A program made the position numbers and the translations under genes. Of a stretch of DNA of 64,000 nt, positions 8,418 to 15,690 are shown piece by piece. This stretch comes from Echinicola sp. 20G (GTDB lineage: Bacteria; Bacteroidota; Bacteroidia; Cytophagales; Cyclobacteriaceae). A model generated the notes under the pieces. It did not search any database and had not been told where the DNA came from. It saw nothing but the letters and a program-made list of their open reading frames with translations. The stretch is from positions 871,001 through 935,000 of the forward strand of contig NZ_AP024154.1 of NCBI RefSeq assembly GCF_015533855.1, in the 5' to 3' direction. Each line of letters starts with the position of its first letter. Position 1 is the stretch's first letter.

Positions 8418-10163
8418 CTATCCATTCATACTAATAAGGAATTCTGCATTGTCTCGCGTGCCTTTCATTCTTTGCAGTAAGAATTCCATGGCCTCTTGAG
8501 AAGTCATATCTGACATGAGTTTTCTCAATATCCAGATACGTTGCATCTCTTCTTTTTCCATCAAAAGATCCTCACGGCGAGTACCAGAACCCGGCACATC
8601 AATAGCAGGATAAATTCTTCTATTGGAAAGTTTTCTATCGAGGCTAAGCTCCATGTTACCGGTACCTTTAAACTCTTCAAAGATCACCTCATCCATTTTG
8701 GAACCTGTTTCCACAAGAGCTGTAGCAATGATCGTCAATGAACCACCATTCTCTACATTCCTTGCAGCACCAAAGAATCGCTTAGGCTTATGAAGTGCAT
8801 TGGCATCCACACCACCTGATAGAATCTTTCCTGAAGAAGGAACTACTGTATTATATGCTCTGGCCAATCTTGTAATGGAATCCAAAAGAATCACCACATC
8901 ATGACCACATTCTACCATCCTCTTTGCTTTTTCCAACACCATAGACGACACTTTCACGTGACGTTCAGCCTGCTCATCAAAGGTAGAAGAAATCACTTCT
9001 GCCTTTACAGACCTGGCCATATCTGTCACTTCTTCTGGACGTTCATCGATCAAAAGAATCATCAAATGGCACTCAGGATGGTTTTCTGCAATGGCATTGG
9101 CAATCTTTTGTAACAACACCGTCTTACCAGTTTTAGGCTGTGCTACGATCATACCACGCTGACCTTTTCCGATAGGAGCAAATAAATCTACAATCCTAGT
9201 AGAGAAATTATCTGCTTTGGTAGTTAATTTCAATCGCTCCTCAGGGAATAAAGGCGTCAAATACTCAAATGGGATACGGTCACGAATTTCTTCGGTGGTC
9301 TTTCCATTTACAGATATTACCTTCAACAAGGCAAAGTACTTCTCGCCTTCCTTTGGAGGTCTGATTTGACCTTTGATATTATCTCCAGTTTTCAACCCAA
9401 ACAATTTAATCTGAGAAGGCGAAACATAAATATCGTCTGGAGAAGCTAGGTAGTTGTAATCTAAAGATCGAAGGAATCCATATCCATCGGACATGATCTC
9501 AAGCACTCCTTCATTTTCAATTATTCCATCAAATTCTTTAACGGCTACAGCATATTTCTTCTTACTGCCATTATTGGATGGTTGCTCTTCTTGATCTCTG
9601 AAATTCTTGCGCTTTGGAAGATCTACATCCTGCTCTGCCGACCTGGTATTGGCTATTCTTTGAGCCTCTTCATCCACTACAGCTTTTCTTCTAGGACGGA
9701 AGCTTCTTCTGCTATCTTCATCCCCATTGGCTGGTGTTTCCTTTTTTGAGTCAGGCTTGGATTCGGCTTCACTTTTCCTCTCTACTCTTGCCTTGGGACT
9801 CTCTCTTCTGGAATCAGTCTTTGGAGCTTTCTCTTGCTTCTCCACTTTGGCAGACTTCTCTTCTTCTTTTTTCATTTCCGTAACATTCTGGCGACGGAAC
9901 TTTGGCTTACTTTCCTTTTCTGCAGGAACAACTTCTTTGGCTGCAGCGGGAGCTACAACTTCAGGGCTTTCTTCAGGTTTAGTTTCGACTTTGGAAGGTT
10001 TTTTCTTAGGAAGGGCTTTCTCAGGGGTGATTGCTTGTTGATCCAGTATGGCATACACTAGATCATCCTTCTTGAGGGATTTATAATTTTTTACCCCCAA
10101 CTCTTCTGCTATCTCTTTAAGCTCAGATAGCAATCTGATTTTTAGTTCTTCAATGTTATACAT
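8418..10163 (-). CDS. rho: transcription termination factor Rho
   Basis: RNA-dependent hexameric ATPase that terminates transcription at Rho-dependent sites. Residues 1-45 form the Rho N-terminal helical domain. Residues 46-205 are a charged, low-complexity insertion rich in Lys, Glu, Arg and Pro. The cold-shock-like RNA-binding domain is at about 210-290 ([14 protein letters not shown]). The ATPase core follows, with Walker A QPKTGKT at 342-348 and [12 protein letters not shown] after it. At 581 residues it is much longer than the 419-residue E. coli protein; the excess is the insertion, a known trait of Bacteroidota Rho. It is transcribed alone, with a long upstream region and a strong intrinsic terminator. 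Confidence 0.97.
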   Translation of the reverse strand: MYNIEELKIRLLSELKEIAEELGVKNYKSLKKDDLVYAILDQQAITPEKALPKKKPSKVETKPEESPEVVAPAAAKEVVPAEKESKPKFRRQNVTEMKKEEEKSAKVEKQEKAPKTDSRRESPKARVERKSEAESKPDSKKETPANGDEDSRRSFRPRRKAVVDEEAQRIANTRSAEQDVDLPKRKNFRDQEEQPSNNGSKKKYAVAVKEFDGIIENEGVLEIMSDGYGFLRSLDYNYLASPDDIYVSPSQIKLFGLKTGDNIKGQIRPPKEGEKYFALLKVISVNGKTTEEIRDRIPFEYLTPLFPEERLKLTTKADNFSTRIVDLFAPIGKGQRGMIVAQPKTGKTVLLQKIANAIAENHPECHLMILLIDERPEEVTDMARSVKAEVISSTFDEQAERHVKVSSMVLEKAKRMVECGHDVVILLDSITRLARAYNTVVPSSGKILSGGVDANALHKPKRFFGAARNVENGGSLTIIATALVETGSKMDEVIFEEFKGTGNMELSLDRKLSNRRIYPAIDVPGSGTRREDLLMEKEEMQRIWILRKLMSDMTSQEAMEFLLQRMKGTRDNAEFLISMNG

Positions 10164-10553
10164 AAAAAACGTATAAGATGTACTTGATGTGATTAATTGA
10201 AATGAGTACTGTGACTGTTTAATTGATTGGTATAAAAAGATATCTTATGAATAAGATGAATCCACAGGGCGCGGATTATGAACTTTTTGATATCACAATA
10301 TTACAGTAAGCAACTTTAATACGCAAACTTTTTCTTATAGTATGTGCTTTTATATTCAAATTATGGATTTAAAACGCATTTAAAGCCTATAGTAGTAGTT
10401 TAAACATTTAGATCTTTTAGCTAAAAGTGGGCTTTTGAACCTGCGTTACTTTACTAACGGATATTTCTTTTTAATGTTGCCTCCCATTTATATCCCTTGG
10501 ATTTCCTCCTCCAATTTTTATCCTCCTTCCCCTTCCCCTCTATCTTAAATCAT
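10164..10553. other. divergent intergenic region between rho and serS
   Basis: About 390 bases without a gene. It probably contains the rho promoter and a long 5' leader, which would suit autoregulation of rho, but no TAnnTTTG box was found on the minus strand. The right end is pyrimidine-rich (10480-10545) just before the serS promoter. Confidence 0.45.
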
Positions 10554-10561
10554 TATCTTTG
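10554..10561 (+). promoter_or_regulatory. -7 promoter element of serS
   Basis: TATCTTTG matches the Bacteroidota -7 consensus TAnnTTTG. It lies 29 bases before the serS ATG, giving a leader of about 25 bases. No clear -33 TTG is seen. Confidence 0.7.
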
Positions 10562-10590
10562 CATTTCTAAAATCAAGCTAAGCGAAACTC

Positions 10591-11865
10591 ATGCTACAAG
10601 TAAATTTTATTCGTGACAATTTTGACCAGGCTGTAGAAGGGCTGCAAAAAAGATTTTTTGCAGGTGCCAAAGAAAAACTGCAAGAAGTCCTGGATTTAGA
10701 TAAGAAAAGAAAAGAAGCTCAACTGGAAAGAGACCAGTTACAGGCTGAATCCAATTCCATATCCAAAAAAATAGGCCTTCTCATGCGTGAAGGCAAAAAA
10801 GAAGAAGCAGAGCAGGTCAAAACCAGAACTGCTGAGATCAAAGGTCAGATCAAATCTTTGGAAGAACAATACAATGAGGTGGAAGAGGCTTTGCAACAAT
10901 TGCTTTACACTATTCCAAATATTCCTCATTCAAGCGTAAAAGCAGGAAAGTCTGACCAGGACAACGAAGTCATCTTGGAGGATGGAAAAACCCCAGAACT
11001 TCATGAAGGTAAGCAGGCCCATTGGGATTTGATCAAAAAATATGACATCATTGATTTCGAATTGGGAAACAAAATAACCGGTGCCGGTTTTCCTGTATAT
11101 AAAGGTAAGGGAGCGAGACTTCAAAGGGCCTTGGTCAACTTCTTTTTGGACGAGGCTACAAAACAGGGTTATAATGAAGTACAACCCCCTATCCTTATCA
11201 ATGAAGACAGTGGATATGGCACAGGTCAGCTTCCTGACAAAGAAGGACAGATGTACCATGCGGTGGCTGACAACCTTTTCTTGATCCCCACAGCGGAAGT
11301 TCCTGTAACAAATATGTACAGAGATGTAATGGTCAAAGAAGAGGAATTACCCATCAAAAACACTGCCTTTACACCTTGTTTTAGAAGGGAAGCTGGCAGC
11401 TGGGGAGCCCATGTAAGAGGCTTAAATAGACTTCACCAGTTTGACAAAGTAGAAATTGTACAGATTTCTCACCCTGACAAATCTTATGAAGCACTGGAAG
11501 ACATGAGCAAATATGTCCAAGGCCTGTTAAAAAAACTGGGGCTTCAATATAGAGTGTTAAGATTGTGCGGTGGAGACACAGGATTTACTTCTGCCTTGAC
11601 CTATGACATGGAAGTATTCTCGGCAGCACAAGAAATGTGGCTGGAAGTGAGCTCCGTAAGTAACTTTGAAACATATCAAGCCAACAGGCTTAAATTGAGA
11701 TTTAAGGACGAAAATAAAAAGACAGTTTTGGCACATACCTTAAACGGCAGTGCTTTGGCCTTACCTAGAATCGTCGCTGCCATCCTGGAAAACAACCAAA
11801 CCGAGAAAGGCATCAAAATGCCAGAAGTATTGGTTCCGTATTTGGGCTTTGAGTGGATTGACTAA
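10591..11865 (+). CDS. serS: serine--tRNA ligase
   Basis: Cytoplasmic class II aminoacyl-tRNA synthetase that charges tRNA-Ser and tRNA-Sec-type acceptors with serine. Residues 1-110 form the long antiparallel coiled-coil arm that grips the tRNA variable loop. The catalytic domain shows motif 2 (the FRREAGSWG region) and motif 3 near the C-terminus (LNGSALALPRIVAAILENNQ). The 424-residue length is normal for the family. The ATG at 10591 is supported by the promoter 29 bases upstream. Monocistronic, ending in a strong bidirectional terminator. Confidence 0.97.
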   Translation: MLQVNFIRDNFDQAVEGLQKRFFAGAKEKLQEVLDLDKKRKEAQLERDQLQAESNSISKKIGLLMREGKKEEAEQVKTRTAEIKGQIKSLEEQYNEVEEALQQLLYTIPNIPHSSVKAGKSDQDNEVILEDGKTPELHEGKQAHWDLIKKYDIIDFELGNKITGAGFPVYKGKGARLQRALVNFFLDEATKQGYNEVQPPILINEDSGYGTGQLPDKEGQMYHAVADNLFLIPTAEVPVTNMYRDVMVKEEELPIKNTAFTPCFRREAGSWGAHVRGLNRLHQFDKVEIVQISHPDKSYEALEDMSKYVQGLLKKLGLQYRVLRLCGGDTGFTSALTYDMEVFSAAQEMWLEVSSVSNFETYQANRLKLRFKDENKKTVLAHTLNGSALALPRIVAAILENNQTEKGIKMPEVLVPYLGFEWID

Positions 11866-11880
11866 GTGGCCTAAACCAAA

Positions 11881-11913
11881 AAGAGGCCCCCAATTTAGAA
11901 TTGGGGGCCTCTT
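11881..11913. terminator. bidirectional terminator between serS and the thioredoxin lipoprotein gene
   Basis: Perfect 15-bp stem (AAGAGGCCCCCAATT and its complement) around a TAG loop, with T-runs on both strands. It ends serS from the left and the convergent lipoprotein gene from the right. Confidence 0.92.
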
Positions 11914-11924
11914 TTCTTTTAAAC

Positions 11925-13352
11925 CTATAGTAAAGTATTGATGGCTTCTCTGATCTCTTCACCACTGCTTGGCCTTGGTGCTTTTGCATTCGCTATTTTT
12001 CCTTCTTTGTCAAAAAGGATATACCTTGGAATGGCCTTGATCATATAGTCTTCGCACAATTCGGACTTCCATGCTCCATCCACATACACATGCACTCCCT
12101 TAAATTCAGGATCATTTTGTAGATACTTCTCCCAAGCGTCTTTATTGCTATCTATAGAAGCGTACATGAAAACTACATCTTCATTGTCCTTGTACTCTTC
12201 CTTAAGCACTTTTGCGGAAGGAAACTCCCCTCGGCATGGTCCACACCAAGTGGCCCAAGTGTCCAAATAAACTACTTTGCCTTTGAAGTCAGAAAGCTTG
12301 ATAGCATCACCCTCCGGGTTTGTACCTTCTATTTCCTTGGCCGGCTTACCTTCTGCCAGTGCTTCCCACTTAGCATTTACCGCGTCTAAATATGGTTTAT
12401 ATTGTGAATTTGGAAACTTCTTCTTGTATGACCCTAATACGATTTCAGTAACTTCTTCGCCATAATAACTTATAGCATCCATAGAAAGACGTGCCATCAA
12501 ATAGTCTTGCAAATGGGCATCTTCTTTTTCTAAAATGTAATCCCTTCGCATCTCAATATATTTGTTAATCCCCATTTCTGAATCCGGGTTTTCCTCTTGG
12601 TAGGACTGCATATAATCGTTAAAGCTTAGTTGATTATTATTATAAACAGCACTTCTGTAGCTTGGTATGATCATACCAGAGCTAGCCATTTTACCGTCAG
12701 TGGAGGTATAAGCCTCCACAGAATCAGGAAGAACTACCTTAACTTCACTTCCAGCAGAACGCTTTCTGGCGATGGGGTAATATTTCACATAAAATCCTCT
12801 CCTTAATTTGAGTAAAGCCTCTTCCATTTCAGCAAAACGATTATTCAAACTATCATTTGCATTGATCAGCTTTAGATTCTCCTGATAAGTTGAGTCTAGT
12901 TTTTCTACAAATTTTTCTGTTTCCAATTGACCATATACTTGTATCTGATTACTGGGAAAAGGGTTAAAATCATTGTAAAACTCACTTTCATTCGCTCCTT
13001 TTCCAGTATAGGATAGCGTTTCCAAATCCGCTATATCACAAGTAACTTCCATGTCTACTCCTTCAAAAAGGATTACAGGTATACTTTTTCCACCTACTTC
13101 GACCGCATACAGACCAAAACTTATACTATCAAGTTCGATTAAATAATTTCCACTAGTATCAGCCTCATAGGAGGAAACAGGGTTTAGTAATTCCCCTCCT
13201 ACTTGTTCAGCCATATTATACAGCCTTATTTGAGAAACTCCCTCATCGCTTTCAAAATTTAATTCTAGCTTTACAGCCGACTGTTTTTCTGGCTGACAAT
13301 ACATCAGCATTAGAAGAAGTGGCAGAAACAATAGTTTTGTTTTCATAAACAT
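11925..13352 (-). CDS. TlpA-like thioredoxin-fold lipoprotein
   Basis: 475-residue periplasm-facing lipoprotein. The signal sequence ends in lipobox LMYC with Cys19 as the lipidation site. The N-terminal ~100 residues form a beta-rich domain of the DUF4369 type usual in Bacteroidota TlpA-like proteins. A helical linker follows, then a thioredoxin domain from about residue 335 with the active-site pair Cys370-Cys373 (WCGPC) and a cis-Pro loop (KAIPRY). Such proteins are thiol-disulfide reductases. The gene is divergent from ccmB, so a role in keeping apocytochrome c cysteines reduced is plausible but unproven. A second Met at residue 3 is an equally good start. Confidence 0.88.
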   Translation of the reverse strand: MFMKTKLLFLPLLLMLMYCQPEKQSAVKLELNFESDEGVSQIRLYNMAEQVGGELLNPVSSYEADTSGNYLIELDSISFGLYAVEVGGKSIPVILFEGVDMEVTCDIADLETLSYTGKGANESEFYNDFNPFPSNQIQVYGQLETEKFVEKLDSTYQENLKLINANDSLNNRFAEMEEALLKLRRGFYVKYYPIARKRSAGSEVKVVLPDSVEAYTSTDGKMASSGMIIPSYRSAVYNNNQLSFNDYMQSYQEENPDSEMGINKYIEMRRDYILEKEDAHLQDYLMARLSMDAISYYGEEVTEIVLGSYKKKFPNSQYKPYLDAVNAKWEALAEGKPAKEIEGTNPEGDAIKLSDFKGKVVYLDTWATWCGPCRGEFPSAKVLKEEYKDNEDVVFMYASIDSNKDAWEKYLQNDPEFKGVHVYVDGAWKSELCEDYMIKAIPRYILFDKEGKIANAKAPRPSSGEEIREAINTLL

Positions 13353-13474
13353 ATCTGGGTTGATTTAAAAATTATATTATGACTACCAAAGGGTAACCAT
13401 CTAGCTAAAGTAACAAATACAGACAGATATACTAATCACTTAGTCATGAAATTACAGGACTGGCCAATCTTTAT

Positions 13475-13482
13475 TATATTTG
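13475..13482 (+). promoter_or_regulatory. -7 promoter element of the ccm operon
   Basis: TATATTTG, a full match to TAnnTTTG. Only seven bases separate it from the ccmB ATG, so the mRNA would have almost no leader. Confidence 0.7.
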
Positions 13483-13489
13483 CGCGGAT

Positions 13490-14155
13490 ATGTGGAATGA
13501 AATAATAGTATTGATAAAAAAAGAGATCACTTTGGAGTGGCGACAAAAATACGCCCTCAATGGAATATTGCTTTACGTCGTCAGTGCTGTTTTTATCACA
13601 TATTTAAGTGTAGGAGCCAAACAAGGTAATATCTCCATCCCCACATGGAATGCACTTTATTGGGTCATCATCCTTTTTTCTTCAGTCAATGCCGTGGCCA
13701 AAAGCTTTGTACAGGAACACCAAGGGCGCCAGCTTTATTATTATATGATTGCTTCACCAGAAGCCATCATATTATCCAAAATCATCTATAACAGTCTTTT
13801 GACCCTTATTCTTTCCCTGTTGGGCTATATTGTTTTCAGTGTAATATTGGGCAACCCAGTCCAGGACCAGCCGATGTTTGTCCTAAACCTACTGATGGGA
13901 GCCATAGGCTTTTCAGCCTGTCTGACCATGGTTTCTGGTATTGCTTCCAAGGCAAGCAATAATGCTACATTGATGGCCATCCTTAGCTTTCCTATTATAA
14001 TTCCCATTTTACTTATGGCGATCAAAATCTCTAAAAATGCCATTGATGGGCTGGATAGGGGAATCAGCGTGGACAAGCTGATCACACTTCTTGCGATCAA
14101 TGCCATCATAGGCGCTACAGCCTATATTCTTTTCCCCTACCTCTGGAGAAGCTGA
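13490..14155 (+). CDS. ccmB: heme exporter subunit CcmB
   Basis: Integral inner-membrane subunit of the CcmABC ABC-type complex in System I cytochrome c maturation. It works with CcmC to deliver heme to CcmE. The 221 residues hold about six hydrophobic segments. The N-terminus (LEWRQKYALNG) is the typical cytosolic start of CcmB in this phylum. It is first in an operon with ccmC, ccmD, ccmE and ccmF. No ccmA ATPase gene lies in the window, so the ATPase must be encoded elsewhere. Confidence 0.93.
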   Translation: MWNEIIVLIKKEITLEWRQKYALNGILLYVVSAVFITYLSVGAKQGNISIPTWNALYWVIILFSSVNAVAKSFVQEHQGRQLYYYMIASPEAIILSKIIYNSLLTLILSLLGYIVFSVILGNPVQDQPMFVLNLLMGAIGFSACLTMVSGIASKASNNATLMAILSFPIIIPILLMAIKISKNAIDGLDRGISVDKLITLLAINAIIGATAYILFPYLWRS

Positions 14156-14227
14156 TGTTCTGAACTCTCAGCCCTGACCTCATCCATAATTTTTGATGAA
14201 AAGGTCGAAAATGAGGAACTTATGCCT

Positions 14228-14235
14228 TACTTTTG
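14228..14235 (+). promoter_or_regulatory. -7 promoter element of ccmC
   Basis: TACTTTTG matches TAnnTTTG. It gives a second promoter inside the ccm cluster, about 25 bases before the ATG at 14260. It overlaps the alternative TTG start at 14233, which argues against that start. Confidence 0.6.
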
Positions 14236-14259
14236 CACTTGTTAAGCAAAATTATTGAA

Positions 14260-14937
14260 ATGCGAGCACATTGGTGGAAAGTATTGGCGATCATACTATT
14301 AGCATACACAATTATCGCCGGCCTTCTCTTTGAAGTACCTAGATTACCCATTCTAAACGAAACGATCCGTGCATTATATTTTCATGTGACCATGTGGTTC
14401 GGCATGATCATTATGTTAGTTGTCGCTGTAGTTTATAGTGTAAAATATCTCCGAAGCGGAGAGTTGAAACATGATGATGTGGCCATTGAGTTTACCAATG
14501 CCGCCATTTTATTTGGGGTTCTGGGCATCGTTACGGGCATGCTTTGGGCCAAATTTACCTGGGGAGATTACTGGAGCGGTGATCCAAAACAGAATGCTTC
14601 GGCGATCGGCTTACTCATGTACTTCGCCTACCTTATTCTAAGAAACTCTTTGACAGATGTTCATCAGAGAGCCCGGATAGGAGCCGTTTATAACATCTTT
14701 GCTTTTTCTGCATTTATCCCATTGATTTTTATTTTGCCTAGACTTACAGACAGCCTTCACCCTGGAAATGGTGGCAACCCCGGCTTCAATGCTTATGATA
14801 TGGACAGCAAACTCAGAATGGTGTTTTATCCAGCTGTAATTGCTTGGACCTTATTAGGTGTTTGGCTCGCTAATCTAAGGTTAAGGGCCAGAAGACTGGA
14901 AAGAAAATTAGAAGACAAACTTATCAATCAACAATAA
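14260..14937 (+). CDS. ccmC: heme-handling membrane protein CcmC
   Basis: Inner-membrane heme-handling protein that loads heme onto CcmE. Six predicted membrane segments, with the periplasmic Trp-rich WWD-type motif TWGDYWSGDPKQNAS at about residues 100-114 and conserved His residues (YFHVTMWF and SLHPGNGG). The frame is open from a TTG at 14233, but that codon sits inside a promoter box. The ATG at 14260 (MRAHWWKVL) is therefore preferred, giving 225 residues. The stop codon touches the ccmD ATG, so the two are translationally linked. Confidence 0.93.
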   Translation: MRAHWWKVLAIILLAYTIIAGLLFEVPRLPILNETIRALYFHVTMWFGMIIMLVVAVVYSVKYLRSGELKHDDVAIEFTNAAILFGVLGIVTGMLWAKFTWGDYWSGDPKQNASAIGLLMYFAYLILRNSLTDVHQRARIGAVYNIFAFSAFIPLIFILPRLTDSLHPGNGGNPGFNAYDMDSKLRMVFYPAVIAWTLLGVWLANLRLRARRLERKLEDKLINQQ

Positions 14938-15180
14938 ATGCAAAAGTGGTTAGTGGTTTTCCTATTGTTCATCAGCCTTCAGGCGGTGGCTCAGGAAAAA
15001 AAAGAGATCAAGTCAGAAGATTACGAAAACTATAGCGTGGAAATGGCCGATGATATGCGCCAAAGCGGAAAAATTTACGTTCTCGTAGGCATCATTGGAA
15101 TTGTTATGGGTGGGGTTCTTGTTTACCTTGTAGGTACAGATAAAAAATTATCTAGACTGGAAAAAGAATTTAAAAGCTAA
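14938..15180 (+). CDS. CcmD-like small membrane protein
   Basis: 80-residue protein with an N-terminal hydrophobic signal (ending near AVAQEK) and one membrane segment around residues 45-65, then a charged tail (KKLSRLEKEFKS). Size, topology and position between ccmC and ccmE fit the CcmD family, which holds CcmE to CcmABC in the membrane. Sequence similarity within this family is weak, so the call rests mainly on context. It starts directly after the ccmC stop codon. Confidence 0.8.
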   Translation: MQKWLVVFLLFISLQAVAQEKKEIKSEDYENYSVEMADDMRQSGKIYVLVGIIGIVMGGVLVYLVGTDKKLSRLEKEFKS

Positions 15181-15182
15181 AC

Positions 15183-15204
15183 CAAAACCTCACAATAGGT
15201 TTTG
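15183..15204 (+). other. intercistronic hairpin between ccmD and ccmE
   Basis: Perfect 8-bp stem CAAAACCT/AGGTTTTG with a six-base loop, three bases after the ccmD stop. No T-run follows, so it is more likely an RNA-stability or processing element than a terminator. Confidence 0.5.
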
Positions 15205-15233
15205 CGTAAGGTTTCATAACATTAAATCAAACC

Positions 15234-15650
15234 ATGAAAAAAGGACATATATTAGGATTAGGCGTAATCGCAGTAGCCATAGTCATTATCGTATCTTCGA
15301 TTGGTGATGCAAGCTCATATGAGAGTTTCTCCACCGCCAAAGCCATGGCCCAAGAGGGTGATGATGACCCTATTCATGTTGTTGGTCAGCTAGCAAAAGA
15401 CAGTATGGGCACGGTGACTGGCCTGGAAGTAAGTGATGACAAGACTTCATTTACCTTTACCATGGTGGACAATGAAGGCACTTCCCAACAAGTTTATTAT
15501 AACGAACCTGTTCCTGCCGATTTCACCCGCTCCGAGCAAGTTGTGGTTATCGGTTCATACAAAAGTGAAAACATGTTTGTAGCTGATAAAATATTGATGA
15601 AATGCCCTTCCAAGTATCAGGAAACTGAGTTGAAGGAAGCATCACTGTAA
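15234..15650 (+). CDS. ccmE: heme chaperone CcmE, CXXXY variant
   Basis: Periplasmic heme chaperone that receives heme from CcmC and passes it to CcmF. One N-terminal membrane anchor (residues 5-23) precedes an OB-fold beta barrel (HVVGQLAKDSMG through VVVIGSYKSENMFVADKIL). In most CcmE proteins the heme-binding residue is a His in an HxxxY motif. Here the matching segment reads KCPSKY, giving Cys124 and Tyr128, the CXXXY form known from archaea and Desulfovibrio (System I*). The 138-residue length is normal. It sits between ccmD and ccmF in the operon, which makes the assignment firm despite the changed residue. Confidence 0.92.
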   Translation: MKKGHILGLGVIAVAIVIIVSSIGDASSYESFSTAKAMAQEGDDDPIHVVGQLAKDSMGTVTGLEVSDDKTSFTFTMVDNEGTSQQVYYNEPVPADFTRSEQVVVIGSYKSENMFVADKILMKCPSKYQETELKEASL

Positions 15651-15690
15651 AAATTAGAGCAAGCATTGCACATTTGATTCCCTGAAAATT

